A stretch of DNA of 64,000 nucleotides, taken from NCBI RefSeq assembly GCF_002266465.3, contig NZ_CP029427.2:3226501-3290500 (forward strand), written 5' to 3'. The stretch comes from Bradyrhizobium symbiodeficiens (GTDB lineage: Bacteria; Pseudomonadota; Alphaproteobacteria; Rhizobiales; Xanthobacteraceae). A program made the translations under genes and the position numbers. A model generated the notes under the pieces. The model did no database searches and was not told the DNA's origin. It saw only the letters and a list, made by a program, of their open reading frames with translations. Positions 19,411-27,755 of the stretch are shown piece by piece (within the stretch, counting starts at the first letter, position 1; every line of letters begins with the position of its first letter).

Positions 19411-21009
19411 ATGACAGCAGCACAGCACGACCGCTCCGCGTCGACGCCCTCCGTGGCCTCGGCGCATGACAAGATTCTCATCGTCGACTTCGGCAGCCAG
19501 GTGACGCAGCTGATCGCGCGCCGCGTGCGCGAGGACGGCGTCTATTGCGAGATCGTCCCGTTCAACAAGGCCGAAGCCGCCTTCAACGAGATGAAGCCGA
19601 AAGCGGTGATCCTCTCCGGCGGGCCGGAGTCGGTGCATGAGGAAGGCTCCCCGCGCGCGCCGCAGCTGATCTTCGCCTCCGGCGTGCCCGTGCTCGGCAT
19701 CTGCTACGGCCAGATGACCATGGCGGAGCAGCTCGGCGGCACCGTCGAAGGCGGCCATCACCGCGAATTCGGCCGCGCCGATGTCGAGGTCAAGGCGCCG
19801 AGCAAGCTGTTCGAGGACGTCTGGTCGCCGGGCGGCAAGAACCACGTCTGGATGAGCCATGGCGACCGCATCACCAAGATGCCGCCGGGCTTCTCGGTGG
19901 CCGGCACCTCGCCGAACGCGCCGTTCGCGATCATCCAGGACGAGACGCGCAAATATTACGGCCTGATGTTCCACCCCGAAGTGGTGCACACGCCCGACGG
20001 CGCCAAGCTGATCCGCAATTTCGTCCGCAAGATCGCAGGTCTCTCCGGTGACTGGACCATGCGTGCCTTCCGCGAGGAGGAGATCGCCAAGATCCGCGCC
20101 CAGGTCGGCAAGGGCAAGGTGCTCTGCGGCCTCTCCGGCGGCGTCGATTCAGCCGTCGCGGCCGTCTTGATCCACGAAGCGATCGGCGACCAGCTCACCT
20201 GCGTGTTCGTCGATCACGGCATGCTCCGTCTCGACGAAGCCAAGACGGTGGTCGACCTGTTCCGCCACCACTACAACATCCCGCTCGTGCACGTGGATGC
20301 TTCCAAGCAGTTTCTCGGCGAGCTCGAAGGCGTCACCGACCCGGAAGTGAAGCGCAAGACCATCGGCCGCCTCTTCATCGAGGTGTTCGAGGCCGAGGCC
20401 AAGAAGATCGGCGGCGCCGACTTCCTGGCGCAGGGCACGCTCTATCCCGATGTGATCGAGAGCGTCTCCTTCACCGGTGGCCCCTCCGTCACCATCAAGT
20501 CGCACCACAATGTCGGCGGTCTGCCCGAGCGCATGAACATGAAGCTCGTCGAGCCCTTGCGCGAGCTGTTCAAGGACGAGGTGCGCAAGTTAGGCCGCGA
20601 GCTCGGCCTGCCCGAAATCTTCGTCGGCCGCCACCCGTTCCCGGGCCCCGGCCTCGCCATCCGCTGCCCCGGCGAGATCACCAAGGACAAGCTCGACATC
20701 CTGCGCAAGGCCGACGCCGTCTACATCGACCAGATCCGCAAGCACGGCCTCTACGACGACATCTGGCAGGCTTTCGCCGTGCTGCTCCCGGTGAAGACGG
20801 TCGGCGTCATGGGCGACGGCCGCACGTATGACTTCGTGGTCGGCCTGCGCGCGGTGACGTCAACCGACGGCATGACCGCGGACTTCTATCAGTTCGACAT
20901 GAAGTTCCTGGGCGAGACGGCGACGCGCATCATCAACGAGGTGAAGGGCGTGAACCGGGTGGTGTATGATGTGACGAGCAAGCCGCCGGGGACGATTGAG
21001 TGGGAGTAG
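19411..21009 (+). CDS. guaA: GMP synthase (glutamine-hydrolysing)
   Basis: Converts XMP to GMP using glutamine-derived ammonia and ATP. Class I glutamine amidotransferase domain with Cys98 in GICYGQ and His188/Glu190 in [14 protein letters not shown]-pyrophosphatase domain with SGGVDS at 242-247; C-terminal dimerisation domain ending [18 protein letters not shown]. Start 19411 (MTAAQHDR) keeps the usual N-terminal tail; the ATG at 19333 is also open but adds an odd Cys-rich leader. The 3' end of guaA is a known integration site for genomic islands, and an atypical gene follows after 73 nt. Confidence 0.98.
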   Translation: MTAAQHDRSASTPSVASAHDKILIVDFGSQVTQLIARRVREDGVYCEIVPFNKAEAAFNEMKPKAVILSGGPESVHEEGSPRAPQLIFASGVPVLGICYGQMTMAEQLGGTVEGGHHREFGRADVEVKAPSKLFEDVWSPGGKNHVWMSHGDRITKMPPGFSVAGTSPNAPFAIIQDETRKYYGLMFHPEVVHTPDGAKLIRNFVRKIAGLSGDWTMRAFREEEIAKIRAQVGKGKVLCGLSGGVDSAVAAVLIHEAIGDQLTCVFVDHGMLRLDEAKTVVDLFRHHYNIPLVHVDASKQFLGELEGVTDPEVKRKTIGRLFIEVFEAEAKKIGGADFLAQGTLYPDVIESVSFTGGPSVTIKSHHNVGGLPERMNMKLVEPLRELFKDEVRKLGRELGLPEIFVGRHPFPGPGLAIRCPGEITKDKLDILRKADAVYIDQIRKHGLYDDIWQAFAVLLPVKTVGVMGDGRTYDFVVGLRAVTSTDGMTADFYQFDMKFLGETATRIINEVKGVNRVVYDVTSKPPGTIEWE

Positions 21010-21082
21010 GGGGCGATATAGGCGATGAACGCCGGAGAAGGACGCTTCCCCCGGATGCGACAACTCTCAACTGGAAACCTAG

Positions 21083-22540
21083 ATGCCCCGTCTCAACGCG
21101 CTCGTCATCGGCAATGCAAAGTATGATCACGGCTCCAATCTCAAAAATCCCACCAACGACGCTGATGATATTGCCAAAGCGCTTGCTGACGGGGGCTTTA
21201 GCGTCGCTAAGTTAATAAACGCCACTTTTAAGGAGATGAAGAAAGGGTTGAAGGAGTTCGGCAGGTCCTGTGACGATGGCGGGGCAGTATCGATTTTCTT
21301 TTTCGCCGGCCATGGCGTTGAGGTCGATGGTATCAACTACCTGATTGCTCGGGATACTGAGGCTGACGACAAGACAGATGTGGAAGCAGGTGCCCTTTCA
21401 CTGAATGAGGTGATAGGTCGAATGGAGCCTAAGGATGGCTCTACGCGCACAAGCATAATTATTCTCGATGCATGCCGGGACAATCCCTTCGAACGCAAGT
21501 GGAGAGGAAAGCCACGTGGTTTGGCGCCGGTTTACGCGCCGCGCGGGACGCTTGTAGCTTACGCAACCTCTCCGGGCCAGCTATCGGGGGACGGTGCCGG
21601 CCGCAATGGCCAGTATACGGAAGCTTTGCTGAAACATATTGAAGAACCGGATCTGCCAGTAGAGGCGATGTTTAAGCGGGTGCGTAACACGCTGGGTGCT
21701 GCGACCAATCAGAAGCAAATCTCGTGGGAGCATACATCTCTAGCTGGTGAGTTTTATTTTCATCTCAGTACTGCTGCGAGCATCGAAAATTACAGTGCCA
21801 CCGCAATCAAGGATAAGCTCTTCACCTTGGACGACGGCAAACGATCACATAGGGTCATCCGTGCGCTAAAGAGCCAGAATTGGTATACTCAAAACCCGGC
21901 CCTGGAAAGCGTGACGGGCCAAGAGCTCAATGGCGCATCTGCCGATAGTCTCTTCGTGTTGGGCCGAAACATTCTGCAAGCGGCAAGTGGCTCAGCCAAC
22001 GCGGCAATCAACTGGATAGCGAATTTTAGGGATCGCACAGTCGATATGAAACCGGCTAAGCGGAAAGCTCTCTTGGACGGCATTCTTTTTGAGATATTCT
22101 TCGATTCCAACGGCGAACTGAGGAAGGAGCCTAAAGCAAACTGCTTCAACGAAGTGTTCGAGCTGGAACAATACAGCGAGCTAAAGGATAGCTTCGATTT
22201 TATTGCGGGCGCGCTAGCCGACCAGGCAAATAAGATGTTTTCGTTGCCCGGAAAGGGGCAGGTTGTGACTGCCGACGTGAAAATTGGGCACGGCAACATC
22301 GTCAAAGGTGTCTTCGTCGGAGGTAAAAATTATCTCAAGGAAGAGGACGACCCGCTCGAACTTGAGGGCCTGCAGGGCAAGGTGATTTACCGTAGCCGTG
22401 ATATCGAGCGATTTGAGGATGATCTAGTCAAGCAGATGGTGGTGCCTAGGCGATTGCTTAAAATCGTATATGACAAGCCGCTAAAATCACTAGGCACGGT
22501 CAAGTTGCCGTATGGCGCGCGGGTCTTTCGCCCAGATTAG
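21083..22540 (+). CDS. Caspase-like peptidase (C14 family) with unknown C-terminal region
   Basis: A 485-residue protein. Residues 1-230 are a caspase/metacaspase p20-like domain: NALVIGNAKYDHGSNLKNP, SIFFFAGHGVEVDG with the catalytic His77, and IIILDACRDNPFERKW with the nucleophile Cys131, then LVAYATSPGQLSGDGAG. Residues about 235-485 are not recognised; they look like a helical middle part (GQELNGASADSLFVLGRNIL) and a beta-rich end (VTADVKIGHGNIVKGVFVGG). No signal peptide or membrane helix. GC is much lower than in its neighbours and it uses rare codons such as TTA and ATA (for example around 21210), a sign of transfer. Similar bacterial proteins act as proteases in cell-death or defence modules, but no partner gene (target, sensor or gasdermin) is adjacent. 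Confidence 0.88.
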   Translation: MPRLNALVIGNAKYDHGSNLKNPTNDADDIAKALADGGFSVAKLINATFKEMKKGLKEFGRSCDDGGAVSIFFFAGHGVEVDGINYLIARDTEADDKTDVEAGALSLNEVIGRMEPKDGSTRTSIIILDACRDNPFERKWRGKPRGLAPVYAPRGTLVAYATSPGQLSGDGAGRNGQYTEALLKHIEEPDLPVEAMFKRVRNTLGAATNQKQISWEHTSLAGEFYFHLSTAASIENYSATAIKDKLFTLDDGKRSHRVIRALKSQNWYTQNPALESVTGQELNGASADSLFVLGRNILQAASGSANAAINWIANFRDRTVDMKPAKRKALLDGILFEIFFDSNGELRKEPKANCFNEVFELEQYSELKDSFDFIAGALADQANKMFSLPGKGQVVTADVKIGHGNIVKGVFVGGKNYLKEEDDPLELEGLQGKVIYRSRDIERFEDDLVKQMVVPRRLLKIVYDKPLKSLGTVKLPYGARVFRPD

Positions 22541-22558
22541 GGATTACGGTGACAGCGC

Positions 22559-22644
22559 GTAGGATGGATAGAGCGGAGCGAAACCCATCGTGCTTCCGCG
22601 AGTGCTGCACGATTATGGATTTCGCTGCGCTCCACCCATCCTAC
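22559..22644. repeat. Palindromic intergenic repeat (family D)
   Basis: Inverted ends GTAGGATGG (22559) and CCATCCTAC (to 22644), with GAGCGGAGCGAAACCCATC facing GGATTTCGCTGCGCTCCACC. This is the common GTAGGATGGGT-type hairpin of bradyrhizobia. It separates the caspase-like gene from the convergent vapC remnant. Confidence 0.8.
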
Positions 22645-22657
22645 AACTCGATCCGGC

Positions 22658-23084
22658 TCATCCGCGCACCGGATTGAAGACCTTGATTCCAACGAAGTCC
22701 TTTTCGTTATCCGTCACCACGACACAGTCGTTTTGTGTCGGCGACGGCGGCAATGATCGTGTCGAGCGCGCTTCGCGGCTTGCCCGCCGCTTTGCCTTCG
22801 GCCATCAGGCGGGCCCAGACGAGTCCCGCCTGGTCGTCAAAGGGCAGGATGCGGCCGGCAAAAAGCGCCTGCGGTCCTTCAGGCCCGGAGAACCAGACGT
22901 CGAGAATGTCGCGTTTCTTGCCGCGCGGCTTTTCCAGAATGCCGCGGCGGATTTCTGCGATGGTCAAGGAGGCGATGAACAAATCCTCATCGCGCTGCAT
23001 CGACATCCACGACATCAGGGATTCGGATGGCCGCGGCTTGACGACGTTGCTGATGATGTTGGTGTCCAGGAGATAGCGCGTCAT
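22658..23084 (-). pseudogene. VapC-family PIN toxin, frameshifted near the C-terminus
   Basis: PIN-domain ribonuclease toxin of the VapC/FitB type. Intact parts: YLLDTNIISNV with Asp7, SLTIAEIRRGI with the conserved Glu, and RSALDTIIAAVAD with the third acidic site. At 22731-22739 the frame shifts: as read, the protein ends after 125 residues in TKRLCRGDG (stop 22707-22709). One base fewer in the ACAAAAC tract would continue QNDCVVVTDNEKDFVGIKVF to a stop at 22658, about 141 residues, the normal length. The lost piece contains the fourth acidic residue (TDN) of the active site, so toxicity is probably reduced. A sequencing error in a short homopolymer is possible. Confidence 0.8.
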
Positions 23085-23380
23085 AGGTCGACCTTGCGGC
23101 CCTTTTCACGAGAGCGAGACAGATCGAGATCGGCGCTCACGAGCGGCGAGCGACGCAATGCGGCGAGGATGCCGCCCGGCCGAGGTGGCTCGCCCGCGAT
23201 CGACTTGCGCACGGCGGCGCGAAGCTCGGAGGCCTCTGGCGAATCCTCCGACAGGCGCTTGGCGAACGAACGAATAAGATCGCGATCGGCATCCCGGCCG
23301 AGCACTTCAAAACGAGCCAAGCCGCGCTTGCCGAGGCGCGATCGATAATTCTGGATGGCGCGCTTCTGCGAATTTCCCAT
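23081..23380 (-). CDS. VapB-like antitoxin (ribbon-helix-helix)
   Basis: A 99-residue basic protein overlapping the toxin gene by 4 nt (ATGA), the usual antitoxin-toxin arrangement. LARFEVLGRDADRDLIRSFA (residues about 21-40) resembles a ribbon-helix-helix strand and helix; the C-terminal part (GEPPRPGGILAALRRSPL) is the kind of flexible segment that wraps a toxin. GAGGA lies 4 nt before ATG 23380. An inverted repeat just upstream (23393-23418) is a likely binding site for autorepression. Family assignment rests on context more than on sequence. Confidence 0.72.
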   Translation of the reverse strand: MGNSQKRAIQNYRSRLGKRGLARFEVLGRDADRDLIRSFAKRLSEDSPEASELRAAVRKSIAGEPPRPGGILAALRRSPLVSADLDLSRSREKGRKVDL

Positions 23381-23392
23381 GATGTCCTCGAA

Positions 23393-23418
23393 TATTTCCA
23401 GTAATATACCTGGAAATA
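23393..23418 (-). promoter_or_regulatory. Probable operator/promoter of the vapB-vapC pair
   Basis: Perfect 9-bp inverted arms, TATTTCCAG (23393-23401) and CTGGAAATA (23410-23418), around the AT-rich spacer TAATATAC. It is 12 nt upstream of the antitoxin start and unusually AT-rich for this genome, so it probably combines the promoter with the antitoxin binding site. Confidence 0.6.
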
Positions 23419-23550
23419 GCGAATTCTGCAACCGCCGAGGGGAGGGGGCGCACACGTCGTGGTCAGCGCGCAGCACCTCCGCACAAACGCGAGGTGTTCT
23501 GTACGTTGTCGCATGATAGGGGATCGAACATTGTCCCGGAGCCATCATTC

Positions 23551-24795
23551 ATGTCCGCCGCGCCCAATGAGCCCGCCGCCTCAACCGACCCCGAAACCCT
23601 CGGCTGGATGCGCGGCTTCCCGCCATCGCCCGATCGCCTCATCACCTTCCAGAACGGCTCGTTCCGCAACTTCCCCGAACTCCGCTGGGCCTGGAGCAAT
23701 ATCCGCCAGCTCGTGCCGACGGTGAATGTCTGGCGCGGAGCAGGGCCGGCCTCGCCGCTGCCGCGCGCGGAGCAGGACATCGGCGCGGTCGCGTCGACCA
23801 CGATGGATGGGCGTCCCATGACCTTCGCAGGCATGCTGGAGGAGACCTACACCGACGGCATCGCCGTGCTGCATCGGGGCAGGCTGATCTACGAGCGCTA
23901 TTTCGGCGCCTTGAAGCCGCACAAGCCGCATATCGGCATGTCCGTGACGAAGTCGTTCACCGGCGTGCTCGCCGGCATTCTGGTCAGCGAGGGCAAGATC
24001 GATCCGCAGGCGTTGGTCACGGATTATGTGCCGGAGTTGAAGGCGAGCGCGTTCGGCGACGCGCGCGTGCACGAGGTCATGGATATGACCACGGGGCTCG
24101 CCTACACCGAGGTCTATACCGACAAGAATTCGGATGTGTGGGGCCTGCGGCGCGCCAACGGCATGGCGCCGATCCCGCCGGATTATGACGGCCCGACCAA
24201 CATCTTCGATTTCCTGATCGCGCAGAAGAAGCAGGGCGATCACGGCAAGGCCTTTGCCTACAAGACCGTCAACACCGACGTGCTCGCGTGGATCTGCCGG
24301 CGCGTCAGCGGCCTGACGCTGGCGGAGCTCTTGTCGGAGCGGATCTGGCAACCGATGGGGGCCGAGGAGGACGCGCATTATCACGTCGATCGCATCGGCA
24401 CCGAAAGCGGCGGCGGCGGGCTCTCCACAACACTGCGCGATCTCGCCCGCTTCGGCGAGACCATGCGCAATCACGGCCGCTTCAACGGCCGCCAGATCGT
24501 GCCGTCGCAAGTGGTCGAAGACATCGCGTGCGGAGGTGACCCCGAAAAGTTCAAGCCCGCCGGCTACACCACGCTGCCCGGCGCCTCCTATCGCAATCAA
24601 TGGTGGGTCAGCCACAACGCGCACGGCGCCTATATGGCGCGCGGCGTCTACGGCCAGGGCATCTACATCGATCCCAACGCCGAGATGGTGATCGCGCGCT
24701 ACGCCTCGCATCCCATGGCCGGCAACGCCGCCAACGATCCCGTGACGCTGCCGGCCTACATGGCGCTGGCGAAGGCGCTGATGGCGGGCGGGTAG
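23551..24795 (+). CDS. Serine hydrolase of the beta-lactamase/class C family
   Basis: A 414-residue penicillin-binding-protein-like serine hydrolase. The nucleophile motif is S131-V-T-K134 (HIGMSVTKSFTGVLAGIL); the Tyr motif is likely in FAYKTVNTDVLAWICRR. Late segments DRIGTESGGGGLSTTLRDLARFGE and RNQWWVSHNAHGAYMARGVYGQGIYIDP fit the family. No signal peptide is visible, so it is probably cytoplasmic, as in 6-aminohexanoate-dimer hydrolase-like esterases. Start 23551 (MSAAPNEP) is chosen over 23494, whose added residues are not family-like. Confidence 0.87.
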   Translation: MSAAPNEPAASTDPETLGWMRGFPPSPDRLITFQNGSFRNFPELRWAWSNIRQLVPTVNVWRGAGPASPLPRAEQDIGAVASTTMDGRPMTFAGMLEETYTDGIAVLHRGRLIYERYFGALKPHKPHIGMSVTKSFTGVLAGILVSEGKIDPQALVTDYVPELKASAFGDARVHEVMDMTTGLAYTEVYTDKNSDVWGLRRANGMAPIPPDYDGPTNIFDFLIAQKKQGDHGKAFAYKTVNTDVLAWICRRVSGLTLAELLSERIWQPMGAEEDAHYHVDRIGTESGGGGLSTTLRDLARFGETMRNHGRFNGRQIVPSQVVEDIACGGDPEKFKPAGYTTLPGASYRNQWWVSHNAHGAYMARGVYGQGIYIDPNAEMVIARYASHPMAGNAANDPVTLPAYMALAKALMAGG

Positions 24796-24831
24796 GGCGC
24801 GGGCCCGTCGTAGCTCGGATGAGGCCAGCGA

Positions 24832-25191
24832 CTAGCTGGAGCCGTCGCCCGCCTCCTGCCAATGCGGATAGGTGACATAGGCGGTGACGGCACCCTGCTC
24901 GTGCGAGCGGATGGTGACCGTCTCGCCCTTCGGCATGTAGACGATCTCGCCGGCACCTGCCGTGACGGTGCTGCCGGCGCTGGTGACAGAGAGCTTTCCT
25001 TCCAGCACGAGCATGACGTCGTCGACGCCGAGCTTTTCGTCCAGCTTCTGGTTCGGCGCATAGCGGCCGAAGCCGATGGTGATCGGCCCGCCGTGACGCT
25101 GGTCGATCACATTGGCGGCGAAGATGTCGCCGTCCTGTCCAGGCGAGCGTTCGAACGATGCGTCGGAGACGGCAAATTTGCGAACTTTCAT
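24832..25191 (-). CDS. EutQ-like cupin protein
   Basis: A 119-residue cupin similar to the C-terminal part of ethanolamine-utilisation protein EutQ: LGVDDVMLVLEGKLSVTSAGSTVTAGAGEIVYMPKGETVTIRSHEQGAVTAYVTYP. Several usual metal-binding histidines are missing, as in EutQ. Start 25191 (MKVRKFAVSDASFERSPG) has GGAAGGAA just upstream. No other ethanolamine genes are near, so a role in that pathway is not supported. It is divergent from the ArsR-controlled pair. Confidence 0.78.
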   Translation of the reverse strand: MKVRKFAVSDASFERSPGQDGDIFAANVIDQRHGGPITIGFGRYAPNQKLDEKLGVDDVMLVLEGKLSVTSAGSTVTAGAGEIVYMPKGETVTIRSHEQGAVTAYVTYPHWQEAGDGSS

Positions 25192-25304
25192 GAGTTCCTT
25201 CCGTTTTGGCCAGGTCTGGCGGTGTCGGGGACACCGATAGACGCCTGAGCGCGTGTTTGGTTCGCATCGCCGCATTATGCGATTTGCCGCATCGCAGCCT
25301 TCTC

Positions 25305-25342
25305 AATATAAGGATTGACTTATATTAGTAGAAACCGATATT
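25305..25342 (+). promoter_or_regulatory. Promoter with ArsR-type operator for the SRPBCC-arsR pair
   Basis: AATATAAG (25305-25312), spacer GATTGA, CTTATATT (25319-25326): a perfect 8-bp inverted repeat of the AT-rich kind bound by ArsR-family proteins. It overlaps a candidate -35 TTGACT (25315-25320); GATATT at 25337-25342, 16 nt on, is a candidate -10. Repression by the ArsR protein encoded two genes down is inferred. Confidence 0.65.
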
Positions 25343-25374
25343 CCTGCGCGAACGAAACGATCGGGAGAAACGCC

Positions 25375-26037
25375 ATGCAGATCGACGTCGCCAGAGTCCT
25401 GGGCCTCGTTGCGCGCTCGGTGCGCAATTTCGAGAAGAACGGAAAACCCGCGAGCGCAGTGACATTGACGCGGCTCTACGACACCAGCGTCGACGATCTC
25501 TGGGACGCCGTGACCAGCAGGGAACGCATTCCGCGCTGGTTTGCGGCAGTCGAGGGCGACCTCCTGCTCGGCGGACGTTACCAGGTCAAGGGCAATGCCG
25601 GCGGCACGATCACGGCCTGCACGCCGCCGACCCATTTTGCAGCGACCTGGGAATTCGGCGGCGCGATCAGCTGGATCGACGTCACGCTGGCGGCCGAACG
25701 ACAGCAGGCGCGCTTGACGCTCGAGCACACCGCGATCATCGAGGATCATTGGAATCAGTTCGGCCCGGGAGCCGTGGGCGTCGGTTGGGACCTCGCGCTC
25801 GCGGGACTGGATCGCTATGTTGCGACGGGGGCATCGGTCGACCATGAGACGGCCGAGGCGTGGATGGGCTCGCCGGAGGGCAAGGACTTCATGACGACCA
25901 GCGGCGAGTCCTGGTGCGCTGCGCACGTCGCCAGCGGGGTCGATCCCGACGAGGCGAAGCAGCGCTCCGACCGGACCATCGCGTTCTATCGCGGCGAGAT
26001 GCCGCCCGATATCGCACATCCCGGCACAGGAAGCTGA
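25375..26037 (+). CDS. SRPBCC/AHSA1 family protein
   Basis: A 220-residue START-like (AHSA1, activator of Hsp90 ATPase 1-like) protein: VTLTRLYDTSVDDLWDAVTSRERIPRWFAA, GGRYQVKGNAGGTI, THFAATWEFGGAISWIDVTL, and GVGWDLALAGLDRYV near the C-terminus. It probably binds a hydrophobic small molecule. Start 25375 follows GGGAGAAA. The stop overlaps the start of the ArsR gene (TGATG), a classic AHSA1-ArsR pair in which the regulator controls both. Confidence 0.88.
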   Translation: MQIDVARVLGLVARSVRNFEKNGKPASAVTLTRLYDTSVDDLWDAVTSRERIPRWFAAVEGDLLLGGRYQVKGNAGGTITACTPPTHFAATWEFGGAISWIDVTLAAERQQARLTLEHTAIIEDHWNQFGPGAVGVGWDLALAGLDRYVATGASVDHETAEAWMGSPEGKDFMTTSGESWCAAHVASGVDPDEAKQRSDRTIAFYRGEMPPDIAHPGTGS

Positions 26038-26399
26038 TGCAAATTTTCGAGGTCCTCGCCGATCCCGTGCGCCGCCGCATCCTCGAGTTGCTGGGCCAAA
26101 GCGAAATGGCGTCCGGTGAGGTCGTCGAAATGATCGGGGCCGAGTTCGGGATCACCCAGGCGGCGGTTTCGCAGCACCTCAAGGTGCTGCGCGAGAGCGG
26201 CTTTGCCAACGTCCGCGCGGAGGCGCAACGGCGGCTCTATTCGGTCGACGTCGCCGGGCTTCGCGCGGTGGATGCGTGGATCGGTCAGTTCCGGAATTTC
26301 TGGGAGCCGAAGTTGGATGCGCTGGCAACCGAGATCGCGCGCGGCAAGCGCGAGCGTCGCAACGCGCCGATCACCAAGCGGGGCGGGAAGAGGGCGTGA
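26037..26399 (+). CDS. ArsR-family winged-helix regulator
   Basis: A 120-residue ArsR/SmtB-type regulator: IFEVLADPVRRRILELLGQSEMASGEVV, GITQAAVSQHLKVLRESGFANVRAEAQRRLYSVD. The metal-site motif ELCVC is absent, as usual in the group paired with AHSA1 proteins, so it is unlikely to sense metals. Its ATG overlaps the stop codon of the SRPBCC gene, implying translational coupling. The inverted repeat at 25305-25326 is the likely operator. Confidence 0.92.
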   Translation: MQIFEVLADPVRRRILELLGQSEMASGEVVEMIGAEFGITQAAVSQHLKVLRESGFANVRAEAQRRLYSVDVAGLRAVDAWIGQFRNFWEPKLDALATEIARGKRERRNAPITKRGGKRA

Positions 26400-26459
26400 G
26401 GGCGCGGCGAGATGCGTCGGTGGACTAGCCGACGGCTGCGCGCCGCGCGGTCGCCTATG

Positions 26460-26696
26460 TCACGCCTGGAGCCAGCGCTGAAGGTCATCCGTCTTGGGCA
26501 GGCCACCGGCATGGACGACCTTGCCGTCGATGACGATGCCAGGGGTCGAGATGACGCCGAATTTGGCGATCGCCTCGTAGTCGGTGATCTTCTCGACGGC
26601 CACCTCGATGCCGAGCTTCGCCGCCTCGGCCTTGACCATCTCTTCGGTCGTCTTGCAGCGGGCGCAGCCCGGGCCGAGCACCTTGATGTCTTTCAT
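26460..26696 (-). CDS. Thioredoxin-like small redox protein
   Basis: A 78-residue thioredoxin-fold protein with the active site GPGCARCKTTEEMV (Cys11 and Cys14), a cis-Pro motif ISTPGIVIDGKVVHAGGLP, matching the thioredoxin family (redox-active disulfide protein 2, TIGR00412). It follows the permease gene by 12 nt in one operon, a pairing seen widely with UPF0718-type permeases, and may reduce the permease or its cargo. Confidence 0.92.
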   Translation of the reverse strand: MKDIKVLGPGCARCKTTEEMVKAEAAKLGIEVAVEKITDYEAIAKFGVISTPGIVIDGKVVHAGGLPKTDDLQRWLQA

Positions 26697-26708
26697 GACG
26701 CGATCCTT

Positions 26709-27755
26709 TCAGGAAAACAGGGCGTTGAAGAGAAATCCGACCGCAAGGATTCCGCAGGCGACGACGGCGACAAACACCGCGATCAGCTTCAGGCTCAGCA
26801 CCTTGCGCAGGATGATCATTTCGGGAAGCGACAGCGCGATCACCGACATCATGAAGGCAAGGACGGTACCGAGCGCCATGCCTTTGCCCAGCAAGGCCTC
26901 GACCACCGGGATGATGCCTGCTGCATTGGAATACATGGGGATGCCGAGGGCGACCGCGGCCGGCACGGACCACCACGCGTCGGCACCCATGATCCACGAT
27001 AGTAACTCGGCGGGCACGTAGCCGTGGATGAAGGCGCCGGCTGCGATCCCGGCGATGATCCAGTACCAGACTTTGCCGACGATCTCCTTGACGGCATTCC
27101 AGCCGGCCTCGAACCGATCGACCCAGCTCGTCTGGTCGGGCTGGAGATCGATATCTCCCGCGCGCACGTCGCGGACCCATTCCTCCAGCCAGCCTTCGAG
27201 ATGCAGGCGGCCTATGACCCAGCCTGAGACGATGGCAACGGCAAGTCCGAAGGCCAGATAGGTGAGGGCAACGCGCCACCCGACGAGTGCGAACAACAGT
27301 CCGAGTGCGACCTCGTTGATCATGGGAGCGGCAATGAGGAAGGAGAAGGTCACGCCCAGCGGAACACCTGCCGAGACGAAACCGACGAACAGCGGCACCG
27401 CCGAGCAGGAACAGAACGGCGTGAACACGCCGAGGCCGGCTGCGGCGATGTTACCCAGCCCTTCGCGTTTGCCCGCCAACATCGCGCGCGTGTGCTCCGG
27501 TGAAAAGAAGGTTCGCACCACCCCCATGGTAAAGACCACGAGGGCCAGCAGCATCAGCACCTTGGGCGTGTCGTAGAGGAAGAACTCGATCGAGGAGGCG
27601 AGCGCGCTGCCCTGGGGGATCGGCATTCGCGCAACCGCCGCTCGCGAAAAATCCTCGAGTTGTCGGTAAATCGCGAACCATGCGACGATCGCGACGGCGA
27701 TGCCGCCGATCCATGCAACCGGAGAACGCCTGAACCCGAGTGCCTGGGTGGTCAT
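26709..27755 (-). CDS. UPF0718 family permease (ArsP/YraQ-like)
   Basis: A 348-residue inner-membrane protein with about 8-10 helices. It has the family motif TPFCSCSAVPLFVGFVSAGVPLGV near residue 110, whose cysteines bind organoarsenicals in ArsP, and a second half repeat GIPMYSNAAGIIPVVEALLGKGMALGT. A long cytoplasmic loop (RLHLEGWLEEWVRDVRAG) lies between the halves. Coupled to the small thioredoxin-like gene, it could export a soft-metal or organoarsenic thiol species. The ArsR gene just beyond converges and pairs with an AHSA1 gene, so it should not be taken as proof of arsenic control. Confidence 0.88.
   Translation of the reverse strand: MTTQALGFRRSPVAWIGGIAVAIVAWFAIYRQLEDFSRAAVARMPIPQGSALASSIEFFLYDTPKVLMLLALVVFTMGVVRTFFSPEHTRAMLAGKREGLGNIAAAGLGVFTPFCSCSAVPLFVGFVSAGVPLGVTFSFLIAAPMINEVALGLLFALVGWRVALTYLAFGLAVAIVSGWVIGRLHLEGWLEEWVRDVRAGDIDLQPDQTSWVDRFEAGWNAVKEIVGKVWYWIIAGIAAGAFIHGYVPAELLSWIMGADAWWSVPAAVALGIPMYSNAAGIIPVVEALLGKGMALGTVLAFMMSVIALSLPEMIILRKVLSLKLIAVFVAVVACGILAVGFLFNALFS

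Noticed and set aside
21010..23450. A duplicated guaA 3' end (att site) on the far side of the caspase/vapBC segment
   Set aside because: I looked for repeats of the last 20 or so bases of guaA downstream and saw none, so island boundaries cannot be claimed.
26037..27755. An arsenic-resistance cluster made of ArsR, thioredoxin and permease
   Set aside because: The ArsR gene is coupled to an AHSA1 gene on the other strand and lacks the metal-site motif, so it should not be joined to the permease operon.
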